A stretch of DNA of 18,971 nt from CAZLYK01 sp964563495 (GCA_964563495.1 CAZLYK010000105.1:1-18971), one strand, 5' to 3'. Numbered from the stretch's first letter, positions 9,101 through 15,361 are shown. The notes: a model not told the origin generated them from the letters alone. Program-made: numbers and translations.

Positions 9101-9506
9101 TCGCGTTTTCGGCGTTGAGCAGCGCGCCGACGCTGCTGATCGTCACCGTCTCGCCGACTCCGCCGACTTCCATCGTCACGTCCAGCCGCGCTGACTGCTG
9201 GACTTCGAGCCTGATGTTATCGAGCCGCGCGGTTTTGAAGCCGGCCTGCTCGACTTTCAATTCGTAGGCACCGGGCAGCAGCGAGGGGAAGGCATAAAGC
9301 CCTTCGTTATTGGTGATGACGTTGCGCGAGGCGCCGGTCGCCTTGTTCGTGACAGTCACGCTGGCGCCCGACACCGCTGCGCCCGATGAATCGCTCACCA
9401 GGCCGGTGATCTCACCGCTGGTTTGCGCCTTGCCTGCAGCGGCCAAAACGGAGAGCATCGCCACACTGGCTAGCATCAGAAGGATAGAACGCATTCTCAT
9501 TTTCAT
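6129..9506 (-). CDS. Oar-type TonB-dependent outer-membrane receptor with carboxypeptidase-regulatory domain
   Basis: A 1125-residue outer-membrane transporter that probably imports oligosaccharides with TonB/ExbB/ExbD energy. A signal peptide (about 1-28) is followed by a carboxypeptidase-regulatory-like beta-sandwich (about 31-113; GEITGLVSDSSGAAVSGASV). A plug-like segment includes VTELPLNGRQYLNL and the STQVNVLTKSGGN motif. The rest is a large 22-strand-type barrel with many aromatic strand motifs, ending in LQLGLKYSF with the terminal Phe typical of outer-membrane barrels. Length and layout match Oar-like receptors of Acidobacteriota. No SusD-like lipoprotein is nearby. GAGG lies 4 bases before the first ATG (9506); an ATG two codons later (9500) is an equally plausible start. 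Substrate (arabinan fragments) is inferred from neighbours. Confidence 0.92.
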   Translation of the reverse strand: MKMRMRSILLMLASVAMLSVLAAAGKAQTSGEITGLVSDSSGAAVSGASVTVTNKATGASRNVITNNEGLYAFPSLLPGAYELKVEQAGFKTARLDNIRLEVQQSARLDVTMEVGGVGETVTISSVGALLNAENATVGTVIENKIVTELPLNGRQYLNLVALSPNVNVLAPAAGQAGARQGGERAQQAISVGGQRIFYNYYTLDGVNNMDVNFNSYVALPSIDAIQEFKVQIGVYPAEYGHQSTQVNVLTKSGGNAYHGTLFEFLRNDKLDAKQYQFTSARPKNPFKWNDFGFELDGPVQIPKLFNGRDRLFFMSNYEALRRRQNVLNTFTVPTTKMFGGDFSELLPSTVIYDPNTGQPFAGNIIPTNRLDPISVKFLKYYNSANTLTTNNFAQTSNQPFNRDGFVLRLDFIESPKSQWMGRYNWGDENTSTQGLNLAGTKVLTNYEQYTGSNTRTLTSNLVNDARFGYTRFFNSLGTLSAGSLDVVSAIGIPNQKPGDPITWGIPNVVFNGGGFTAIGDANDGPFANNNNTLQFVDKVSWIHGKHTFAFGGEYNRQNFNQVGNQFSRGVFTFQANATKAPVTGNGGFSFAEFLLGRIFVSTNAAAIADAKFQRNVFHAFIDDTWKVTPRLTLSLGLRYELTPPFTNKLGNYFAVYLPKIQFNANVPEADWPYFVRQGDNCTDPYEGLSIRWTSTKAVCGGGLNNALKETKYKSFAPRLGVAYSLNDKTVIRAGFGIFFMEDIANSVYFDMARNIAARVDLTSTTALPVTWSNAIPGGSGSFVQVPPPFALTAAYSHATPYTIQYLLNVQRQLGSNWSLEVGYLGSQSHHIYGFQNVNQALPGPLNSINSRRPYANFGIISYVNDGFNGNYNAGSVKLSRRFSEGISLTTNYTWSKSIDNASGTRTQGLDTLFPQDSSCLRCERGLSSFDVRHRWVLGAVYELPVGKGKLLDITNPIANGFIGGWQLSTNTTIQSGVPQTLTIGINNAGTNNPLPDRPSFSGVGNGYAADRTPSRWFDPASFVVAPQGSFGNVGRNTMLTPHFQSIDMAVHKQFHMGYKEGHVLQFRLEAFNVFNHPVWGAPNGNILAGPTFPGAASNAAHQGFGVISSTAIPMRQLQLGLKYSF

Positions 9507-9716
9507 ATTTCCTCTTGTGAAGATGTGCCGCAGCTCGTCAGGCCGCGGTGGACTTGGGACTGATCTGGCATTAGTGATCCGAGGCCACCGAAATCTACAT
9601 CACGCTGACCCAGCGAATCTCGCCAACGTAATCGGACAAATCTCTCCCAGCAAAGCCAGTGGGTCTGTTTATTAGTCAAATGGTAGGAAAGCGACGCCTT
9701 TGTACTGCCGCCATAA
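9507..9716. promoter_or_regulatory. Divergent intergenic region between receptor and regulator genes
   Basis: These 210 bases separate two divergent start codons and must contain both promoters, and probably the regulator's binding site. No strong -35/-10 pair, palindrome or hairpin stands out by eye, so only the location is claimed. Confidence 0.4.
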
Positions 9717-11201
9717 ATGTCTGACAAGTCTTTGAACGTTACAGAACGTTTGATAACATCCCCCCGCACTGTTTCCACCACGTCAAAAGTCGCCAGGCTA
9801 AAAGCACTTATGCGCGAAACGCCTTTCGAATCCAACCAGTCTCTGACGAGCGAGCAGAAGTGTGCGGCGCTCGAAGCCGTGCTGCACAGCCAAACCTTTG
9901 CCCGCGCCGACCAGTTGAAAAATTTCCTGAAATATGTCTGTGAAATGGAGATGGCCAGGCGCGGCCATGAATTGACTGAGTATCTAATCGGGATCGAAGC
10001 TCTGGGGCGGCCAGCCAATTATTCGCCGGGCGATGATTCGGCGGTGCGCACCCGGGCCTTTGCGCTCAGGAAAAAGCTGCAGGAGTTTTACGAGCACGAA
10101 CAGCCCAACGCCACGCTGCGCATCGAGTTGCTGAAAGGCTCCTACTGTCCGCACTTTGTTGAGAGCCAGCCGCAGCAAAAAGCGAATGGCGACGGAACGC
10201 CGGCTGAGCGGCTCGCGCCGCAGCTTCTCTCTTCGCCCACGGCGCAAGAAGAATTGCTTCCAACTGAAACAACAGGCCAGCGTGAGTGGAAAAGAAGCTG
10301 GCTGCTTGCCTTCAGCGCCGGCGTCGTGGTGACGGCGCTGCTCGCCGGTGGGCTCTACTGGTGGCTGGGAGCCAAGCCGGTCTCTGATGACGTTTCAGAC
10401 AGCCCGGTGCCGATTATGACTGAGGCCTGGGGGCCGCTCCTGGCGCCCAAGGCCGATGTGTTGCTGTGTGTGGCTAATCCGCCCGCTTTTTCGGTGCTTC
10501 CAGGTCCTTTCTCACCGCCGCCGCCCCAGGCTCCACTCACCGGTGAGCGGCCTTTGCCGCGGCAGCTTTATGAGCTGTACGCCACGCGTTATCCCGCGAC
10601 AGCTAACCTGAGTTTAACCGTCACCACGAACGCCACCTATTGGGGAGATGTGCTAGGCGCGCTGACGGCGTCCAAAACCCTGAACGCCGCCGGCGTTTCG
10701 CCGCAGATGTTCCCCGAAATGGTCACTACTATGCCGACGCTACGGCGCCGCAACGTGATCTTATTTGGCGCGCCTGCATATAGCCCCGCAGTGGCCCGCT
10801 TTCTGGAAAAATGCCCGCTACATATCAACTACCTGGATGCCATCGTCGGCCCTACCACGGAGCAGTCGCCGGCGGCGCGTTATGCGCTTAAACGGGATCA
10901 ACGGCAGCGGCTGACGCAGGTCTTCGGCTTGATCACGGTGCTGCCCGGTGAAAGCTCGGCCAATCAGCAGACCCGCATCTTGATCTTTTCGGGAGTGAAT
11001 TCGGCCGGCGCGCAAGCTGCGGCGGAGTTTTTCAGCTCGACAGAACACTTGCTCGAATTGAAGAAGGAATTGAAAAAAGCCGGACACGATACTTTCCCGC
11101 CAGCCTATCAGGTAGTGGTCAGAGCCGAGACTGACGACAGCATTCTCCTCAAGTTCCACTATGAGGCATTTCGCATCATCCCTCCATCAGCAAGCCATTG
11201 A
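9717..11201 (+). CDS. Membrane-anchored winged-helix (ToxR/CadC-like) regulator with unknown periplasmic domain
   Basis: A 494-residue protein with three parts. Residues about 48-148 form a cytoplasmic domain with LTEYLIGIEALGR, VRTRAFALRKKLQEF and RIELLKGSYCPHF. The last two blocks resemble the recognition helix and wing of OmpR-family winged helices (compare VRRLRxKL and VRGxGYRF). After a polar linker comes one transmembrane helix at about 194-217. A periplasmic domain of about 275 residues follows, with NVILFGAPAYSP and RILIFSGVNSAGAQAAAEFF, which I cannot assign. Similar proteins occur in Acidobacteriota next to TonB receptors (from memory). It is divergent from the receptor gene, so it probably senses an envelope signal and controls that gene. 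The start is uncertain: no Shine-Dalgarno precedes 9717, and Met32 (9810) would keep the whole domain. Nine bases separate its stop from the convergent gene. Confidence 0.72.
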   Translation: MSDKSLNVTERLITSPRTVSTTSKVARLKALMRETPFESNQSLTSEQKCAALEAVLHSQTFARADQLKNFLKYVCEMEMARRGHELTEYLIGIEALGRPANYSPGDDSAVRTRAFALRKKLQEFYEHEQPNATLRIELLKGSYCPHFVESQPQQKANGDGTPAERLAPQLLSSPTAQEELLPTETTGQREWKRSWLLAFSAGVVVTALLAGGLYWWLGAKPVSDDVSDSPVPIMTEAWGPLLAPKADVLLCVANPPAFSVLPGPFSPPPPQAPLTGERPLPRQLYELYATRYPATANLSLTVTTNATYWGDVLGALTASKTLNAAGVSPQMFPEMVTTMPTLRRRNVILFGAPAYSPAVARFLEKCPLHINYLDAIVGPTTEQSPAARYALKRDQRQRLTQVFGLITVLPGESSANQQTRILIFSGVNSAGAQAAAEFFSSTEHLLELKKELKKAGHDTFPPAYQVVVRAETDDSILLKFHYEAFRIIPPSASH

Positions 11202-11210
11202 AGACATTCA

Positions 11211-11846
11211 TCATTTCTGCTGCCAGGTGAAGCAGGAGCCGTCTTTTCGATACGGCTGCGGGCCTGGATGGTCGGCGGTGACAACGCCGCTGCCAGGCTC
11301 AACCCGGCTGAACCTCGCTTTCTCCGCCAGGAAGTCGCAATGCGCGCGCAGCCACACCCGCGTTCCTTTGAGCGGGACGCGCGCCGTTTTGCCGGTCGTC
11401 TGATCGAACTGCTCGACCAGCATCTCGTTGGTTTGGCCGTCGCCCTGCCGACGGATACCGATCCACGTATACGGATAATTGAAGAGCGCCAGTCCGGCAA
11501 CGTCGCCTGCTTTCATCCCACTCGTGTCTAGTTCCGCGGTAGGGATGGAAACGGGACCGATGGCTCGCTGCGTCAAAGTGTTTCGCGCCCACCACAAATC
11601 CGAAGCCGGCAGCGAATGCAGCCGCAAAAATCCGGGGCGCTCAGTCAGAGACCATTTCGTGTCATCGGGCAGATGATTCCACTGCCAAACAGCTTTCAGT
11701 TTCGGCCCGGAGAAATCGTCACTGCGTTCATCCGGCGCTGATGGGGGAGACGTGTGGAACGTGCCGTTGCCGTTGTCGGCCCTCCAGGTCTGAGCCGATA
11801 CCGAGCCGTGAACCATCAAGGCGACAATGAGTATCAGCTTTTTCAT
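11211..11846 (-). CDS. Exported GH43 C-terminal (ConA-like) domain protein; GH43 xylosidase remnant lacking the catalytic propeller
   Basis: A 211-residue frame with a clean signal peptide (1-18, VSA/QT). Residues 19-31 (TWRADNGNGTF) match the usual mature N-terminus of GH43 beta-xylosidases. The sequence then jumps straight to the GH43 C-terminal concanavalin-like domain at about 38-180 (RSDDFSGPKL, WQWNHLPDDTKW, GFLRLHS, GLALFNYPYTWIGI). The propeller of roughly 300 residues that carries catalysis is missing, so it cannot hydrolyse glycosides as GH43. After ARFS, where the family continues with about 30-40 more residues, an unrelated tail runs to the stop. The Shine-Dalgarno is weak. It most likely represents an internally deleted gene, although the remaining frame is open and could still yield a secreted carbohydrate-binding protein. 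Confidence 0.65.
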   Translation of the reverse strand: MKKLILIVALMVHGSVSAQTWRADNGNGTFHTSPPSAPDERSDDFSGPKLKAVWQWNHLPDDTKWSLTERPGFLRLHSLPASDLWWARNTLTQRAIGPVSIPTAELDTSGMKAGDVAGLALFNYPYTWIGIRRQGDGQTNEMLVEQFDQTTGKTARVPLKGTRVWLRAHCDFLAEKARFSRVEPGSGVVTADHPGPQPYRKDGSCFTWQQK

Positions 11847-11984
11847 CGGGCTTACCGGAAGTATCGTTACATAGAAATTGGATCGCGTGAGAGCGGACAG
11901 CGCGGAGCATACGACCGGCTTAGCGTGTGAGCAATGAGTTGGCTTGCTCTATCTTCAGGAGACAGTGTCATGATAAAAGCAAAC

Positions 11985-11990
11985 AGGAGG
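11985..11990 (+). promoter_or_regulatory. Ribosome binding site that sets the second GH51 start
   Basis: AGGAGG lies 11 bases before the ATG at 12002. It supports starting there instead of at the in-frame ATG at 11927, which has no such site and would place 25 unrelated residues before the Tat signal. Confidence 0.7.
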
Positions 11991-12001
11991 CATCACCCTA
12001 T

Positions 12002-13609
12002 ATGCAAAGACGCGCTTTCATCAAGTCGGCGGCGGGAGCCGGCGCCGGCGCTTTGGCAGCTTCACGGCTGGCGCTGGCCGCTAATGTCGAAATTGAAATA
12101 GCCCCGGAAAAGGCAGGCCCGGTCATCAATCCGCACATCTACGGCCATTTCATCGAGCATCTCGGCGGTGTGATCTATGACGGCATCTGGGTAGGTCGCA
12201 ATTCCAGGATTCCGAACGTAAACGGGATTCGCAAACAGTTTGTTGATGACATGAAGCGCATCGGCGCTCCGAATCTGCGCTGGCCGGGAGGCTGCTTCGC
12301 CGACGGTTATCACTGGCGCGACGGCATCGGCCCGGCGACCAAACGTCCCCACACTTACAATTACTGGGAAAACCATATGCCGGCCGGCAAGCACGCAACC
12401 GAGACCAATCAGTTCGGCGTGCACGAATTTATGCGGCTCTGCCGCCTGGTCGGCGCCGAACCATACATCGCGGCCAACGTCGGTTCGGGCGCGCCCAAGG
12501 AGTTTCACGATTGGGTTTCCTACTGCAACGCTCCGGCGGGGACCGAAAGTCTGGCGGACGAGCGCGCGGCCAACGGCGACAGGGAGCCGTTCGGCGTGAA
12601 GTACTGGGGCGTTGGCAACGAGTCCTGGGGCTGCGGCGGCGATATGAAGCCGGGAGAATACGCCACGCAGTATCGCCAGTTCGTCACGCAGTTCCCGGCC
12701 TATGTCGCGCCGTTCCTGGTCGCCACCGGCCCGCGCGGGCATTCGCGCGATATGGACCTGGCTTGGACAGAAGGCTTTTTTGCAGGGATGCAGGGCGGCC
12801 ATCGCAGCCGGGTAGACGGCTTCTCGCTGCACTTTTACAGCGATTTTCGCAACCACAAAACCCGGGTGGCGGATTTCAAAGCGGCGGACTGGTACGCCGT
12901 GCTGCTCGAAGGGCTGCGCACCGAAGCGGTGATCGAGGCGCACTGGAAAATAATGGGCAAGTACGACCCACAGCACCGCACGAAGCTGGTGATTGACGAA
13001 TGGGGCGTGTGGTATCAGCCGGGCGAAGAGATCAGGCCCGATTACATCCTGAGCCAGCCGGTCACGCTACGCGACGCGCTGCACACAGCCATTACCTTCG
13101 ACATCTTCAACCGGCACGCCGACAAGATCGAGATGGCCAACGTCGCGCAGACGGTCAACTGCATTCACTCGCTCTTCCTGGCGCTCGAAGACAAGTACAC
13201 GCGCACTCCGCCGTATTATGTGTTCGAGATGTACCGGCCACACATGGGCGCGCGGCTCGCGCCGATGCAGGTTCGCGGCGCTGAATTGACCGTCCCGACG
13301 CAGGAAGGCACGGCGAAGCTGACCCCGCTCGCGGGGTCAGCTTCGATCCGCGAGAAGCGCTTGACCGTCACGCTCACCAACCCGTCATTGGATGCGCCCG
13401 TTACCGCCCGCCTCAAATTCGCTGGCGGAGCGCGGGCCAGTGCCGGGCGCGGAGTGGCGCTCACGCACGGCGACATGCGCGCCCGGAATACTTTTCAAAA
13501 CACCGACGAAGTCAGGCCCGCCCCATTGCCGGTTAACATCAGCAATGAAAGTGTCGTAGTGCTGATTCCCAAGCAGGCGGTCGCGGCGATAGAGATACAA
13601 CTTGCTTGA
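12002..13609 (+). CDS. Tat-exported GH51 alpha-L-arabinofuranosidase (second, divergent copy)
   Basis: A 535-residue enzyme of the same family as the operon's GH51 but only distantly similar. The N-terminus MQRRAFIKSAAGAG is a twin-arginine signal, so it is exported folded. The barrel shows HIYGHFIEHLGG, LRWPGGCFADGYHW, the acid/base E207 in GVGNESWG and the nucleophile E333 in VIDEWGVWY. Alpha-L-arabinofuranosidase activity follows from the family. It is the only plus-strand enzyme in this part of the window, with degraded minus-strand genes on both sides. The stretch for residues about 438-448 lies on a perfect 15-bp inverted repeat (13314-13345). The upstream in-frame ATG at 11927 is rejected because the Shine-Dalgarno and Tat motif both point to 12002. 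Confidence 0.92.
   Translation: MQRRAFIKSAAGAGAGALAASRLALAANVEIEIAPEKAGPVINPHIYGHFIEHLGGVIYDGIWVGRNSRIPNVNGIRKQFVDDMKRIGAPNLRWPGGCFADGYHWRDGIGPATKRPHTYNYWENHMPAGKHATETNQFGVHEFMRLCRLVGAEPYIAANVGSGAPKEFHDWVSYCNAPAGTESLADERAANGDREPFGVKYWGVGNESWGCGGDMKPGEYATQYRQFVTQFPAYVAPFLVATGPRGHSRDMDLAWTEGFFAGMQGGHRSRVDGFSLHFYSDFRNHKTRVADFKAADWYAVLLEGLRTEAVIEAHWKIMGKYDPQHRTKLVIDEWGVWYQPGEEIRPDYILSQPVTLRDALHTAITFDIFNRHADKIEMANVAQTVNCIHSLFLALEDKYTRTPPYYVFEMYRPHMGARLAPMQVRGAELTVPTQEGTAKLTPLAGSASIREKRLTVTLTNPSLDAPVTARLKFAGGARASAGRGVALTHGDMRARNTFQNTDEVRPAPLPVNISNESVVVLIPKQAVAAIEIQLA
13314..13345. repeat. Perfect 15-bp inverted repeat inside the GH51 coding sequence
   Basis: Arms 13314-13328 and 13331-13345 are exact reverse complements around a 2-base centre (TC). 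They encode part of the C-terminal beta-sandwich (around KLTPLAGSAS). Such a long perfect arm is far beyond chance in a window of this size. It would form a very stable hairpin in mRNA or a cruciform in DNA. It may be an in-frame palindromic insertion. Confidence 0.85.
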
Positions 13610-13650
13610 AATTTCCTGTGCGCTGTGGCCGTGTCGATTCTCTCTACTCA

Positions 13651-13755
13651 TCAGGCGATTAACTTCGGCCAGCGGTTGTGATTGTGCGCTTCGGCAAAGG
13701 GCGGCACGATCCACGCGCCGGCCAGATCAATCGTGCGATCCACGCGCGCGGGCTT
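13651..13755 (-). pseudogene. Fragment of an amidohydrolase gene (N-terminal metal-binding motif)
   Basis: Within an open minus-strand stretch the translation reads KPARVDRTIDLAGAWIVPPF followed by AEAHNHN. This is the strand and HxH metal-ligand motif at the beginning of amidohydrolase-superfamily barrels. After HNHN the frame runs six unrelated codons to a TGA at 13651-13653. Upstream homology fades after about residue K13, and no plausible start is attached. Only about 27 residues of a protein normally over 400 residues long remain, so this is a gene relic. Confidence 0.6.
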
Positions 13756-13761
13756 CCGACA

Positions 13762-13778
13762 CGGCTGAGTAGTTACTT
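13762..13778 (+). repeat. 17-base element shared with positions 42-58 (one mismatch)
   Basis: CGGCTGAGTAGTTACTT here matches CGGCTGAGCAGTTACTT at 42-58 with one difference. Both copies lie in non-coding sequence in the same orientation. A match this short can arise by chance in a window of this size, so it is only a candidate dispersed repeat. Confidence 0.25.
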
Positions 13779-13838
13779 TTTGGCAGCGCTCTCAAATCGA
13801 AGTGATGAGAGGATCTCCACTCGAAGTAAGAGCGCCTA

Positions 13839-13943
13839 TCAGGCGCACGAGCTCAGTTCAGACGGCGCTGTGTTACAGCGGCCATTCGCCGGAAGAGTCT
13901 GGATCTGCAGAACAGACTTAGAGCACGGGGGGCGACACACCAT
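13839..13943 (-). CDS. Possible 34-residue small ORF
   Basis: AAGGAG at 13952-13957 is well spaced (8 bases) before an ATG at 13943, followed by 34 codons and a TGA at 13839-13841. The peptide (beginning MVCRPPCSKSVL) is Cys-rich and matches nothing I recognise. It may be the orphaned 5' end of a deleted gene, since the amidohydrolase relic lies just downstream on the same strand. It may also be chance. The rest of the 364-base interval 13610-13973 holds only that relic and a small GCGCCT/AGGCGC stem at 13832-13846. Confidence 0.22.
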   Translation of the reverse strand: MVCRPPCSKSVLQIQTLPANGRCNTAPSELSSCA

Positions 13944-13973
13944 GGCACAAACTCCTTATTGACAGCCATCCTT

Positions 13974-14780
13974 TTACAGGTTTTTCAGCCAGATGTTTCG
14001 CAGTTCCAATTTCATCGGCAGCCCCACGTGCATCTGGAAACCGAGCAAGCCGCTCATTGCGCGCCCCATCGCATCATCGTCCACGGCCTGCGCCATCAGG
14101 TGTCCGTTGAAAATGTGGGTGAGCACATTGCCACGCGCGATGATGTGGACTTGATTCCAATCGTTGGTTTTGATCAACGCCTTGAGATCATCGCCGCTGC
14201 GCAGATTGGCGATGACCTGTTTTTTGCCCGGTTGCAGCCGGGTCAACTGCCCGCGCATTGCTAGAAAGCCACGCCCGCGTTCTTCATACAATTGCCCGGT
14301 AAACCGGTTCTCGAAATCAATGTCTGCTTGATAGCCTTTCAACACCCACTTGCCCACCTCGGACAGTTCGACGCTGCGGTATTGCACGCCGCTGTTGGTC
14401 GAGTTCAGGCGATACTCCAATTTCAACTCGAAGTCCTTGGGCTGCCCGCCGCGCCAGATCAAAAAGGTGTTCACCTTGACCGGTTTTTCCGCTGTGCTCT
14501 CGCCGATGATGGTTTCGTTTTCGACGCGCCAAAACTGCGGATCGCCGTCCCAACCTTTGAGCGTCTTGCCGTCAAAGATGGCTTCAAACCCCGTGCGGTC
14601 GTCCAACGCCAGCGCCTCAATACCCGGCCCGCGCCCCTGTCCGCGCGGTGGGCCTTGTGGTTGTTGTCCCGGCGGTGGATTTTGTTGCGCGCCTGCAGGT
14701 TGAGCCTTGGTAGGTGTCTGCTGAAAGATCAAATACACTGCCGCGAGCAGAGCGGCGGAAATTACCAAAAGCTTTTTCAT
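13974..14780 (-). CDS. Exported DUF1080 (3-keto-disaccharide hydrolase-type) protein
   Basis: A 268-residue envelope protein of the DUF1080 family (PF06439), a LamG/concanavalin-like jelly roll. Some members cleave 3-keto-glycosides and others only bind sugar. Residues 1-27 are a signal peptide or anchor, about 28-53 are a Pro/Gln/Gly-rich spacer, and the domain runs from about 60 to 268. Typical features are FEAIFDGKTLKGWDGDPQFW, NETIIGEST, NSGVQYRS, NDWNQVHIIARGN and the C-terminal ELRNIWLKNL. The start at 14780 is preferred over an in-frame ATG at 14813 because GAGG ends 9 bases upstream and the signal peptide begins there. The adjacent dehydrogenase relic fits the common pairing of DUF1080 proteins with Gfo/Idh/MocA oxidoreductases. 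Confidence 0.88.
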   Translation of the reverse strand: MKKLLVISAALLAAVYLIFQQTPTKAQPAGAQQNPPPGQQPQGPPRGQGRGPGIEALALDDRTGFEAIFDGKTLKGWDGDPQFWRVENETIIGESTAEKPVKVNTFLIWRGGQPKDFELKLEYRLNSTNSGVQYRSVELSEVGKWVLKGYQADIDFENRFTGQLYEERGRGFLAMRGQLTRLQPGKKQVIANLRSGDDLKALIKTNDWNQVHIIARGNVLTHIFNGHLMAQAVDDDAMGRAMSGLLGFQMHVGLPMKLELRNIWLKNL

Positions 14781-14791
14781 CGGGTTTTTCC

Positions 14792-15106
14792 TCACTGAGA
14801 TACACTCTCCCATTGCCTTGTCTTAGCCGACTTCAAAACCGCATTGGTCACGCGAATGCTGCGCCAGCCGCGCGTGCGACCTTCGTCGTGATGATCGAAA
14901 TACTGGATGCCATGCAGATCGTGCAAATCCCAAAACGCCGAGGCGTGCTCGCCGTTGATTTCCAACGTGTAGAGCGCCATGTGCCAGCGCGCGTAACGCG
15001 TAGCTTCAAACGTGGCGAGCGAGCCGTTCGCAAACCGGCACAAGAACGCGCTGGCATCGTCAATGCCAACCGGTTCGACGTTTCCCGTCAGATTGTGCTT
15101 GCGCTC
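14792..15106 (-). pseudogene. Fragment of a Gfo/Idh/MocA-family oxidoreductase
   Basis: An open minus-strand stretch without a start codon translates as a middle-to-C-terminal part of a Gfo/Idh/MocA sugar dehydrogenase. Recognisable parts are VGIDDASAFLCRFANGSLAT, FEATRYARW, the strand pair around LEINGEHASAFWDL, and RGWRSIRVT. An in-frame TAA sits immediately upstream (15107-15109). After RVT (about 14846) the sequence loses the usual C-terminal block and ends at 14792, where the stop overlaps the Shine-Dalgarno of the DUF1080 gene. The NAD-binding Rossmann half is absent. The product cannot be functional. Confidence 0.68.
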
Positions 15107-15148
15107 TTACGCAAGGTGAATGCCGGCTGAATTTGGAAGACCGGAGTT

Positions 15149-15361
15149 TCACTCGCGTCCGCGCAGCTTTGCCGCGCGCCCGATCGTCATGCGGTCTTGC
15201 GTCAAGCTGGTGAATTGCGGGAACGGACGCAGCAATTGCGACTGCACGATGGTAGCGCGGTTTTCCTGCGCCGCAGTGGGCGCAATCAATGCGAAAGCGG
15301 AGAACAAGAAGGCTGCTGTGAGAGTCAGCAGTCCGCGGGCCGATTTTGTGATGGCTAACAT
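15149..15361 (-). CDS. 70-residue exported peptide; collapsed TonB-receptor gene
   Basis: AGGAGG lies 5 bases before the ATG at 15361. The protein starts with a strong signal peptide (about 1-31, ending PTAAQ) of the kind found on Oar-like receptors. What follows, ATIVQSQLLRPFPQFTSL, resembles a short barrel segment found far toward the C-terminus of these receptors (RxQLLRPYPQF). About 15 further residues lead to a stop. This layout suggests a large internal deletion that removed the regulatory domain, plug and most of the barrel, while leaving the expression signals. It may still be translated and exported, but no function can be assigned. Confidence 0.45.
   Translation of the reverse strand: MLAITKSARGLLTLTAAFLFSAFALIAPTAAQENRATIVQSQLLRPFPQFTSLTQDRMTIGRAAKLRGRE

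Noticed and set aside
11927..12001. 25-codon N-terminal extension of the second GH51 protein
   Set aside because: The AGGAGG at 11985-11990 and the twin-arginine signal starting at 12002 show that the shorter start is correct.
12062..12976. 304-codon minus-strand frame opposite the second GH51 gene
   Set aside because: Antisense to the intact GH51 catalytic region and without own signals; shadow frame.
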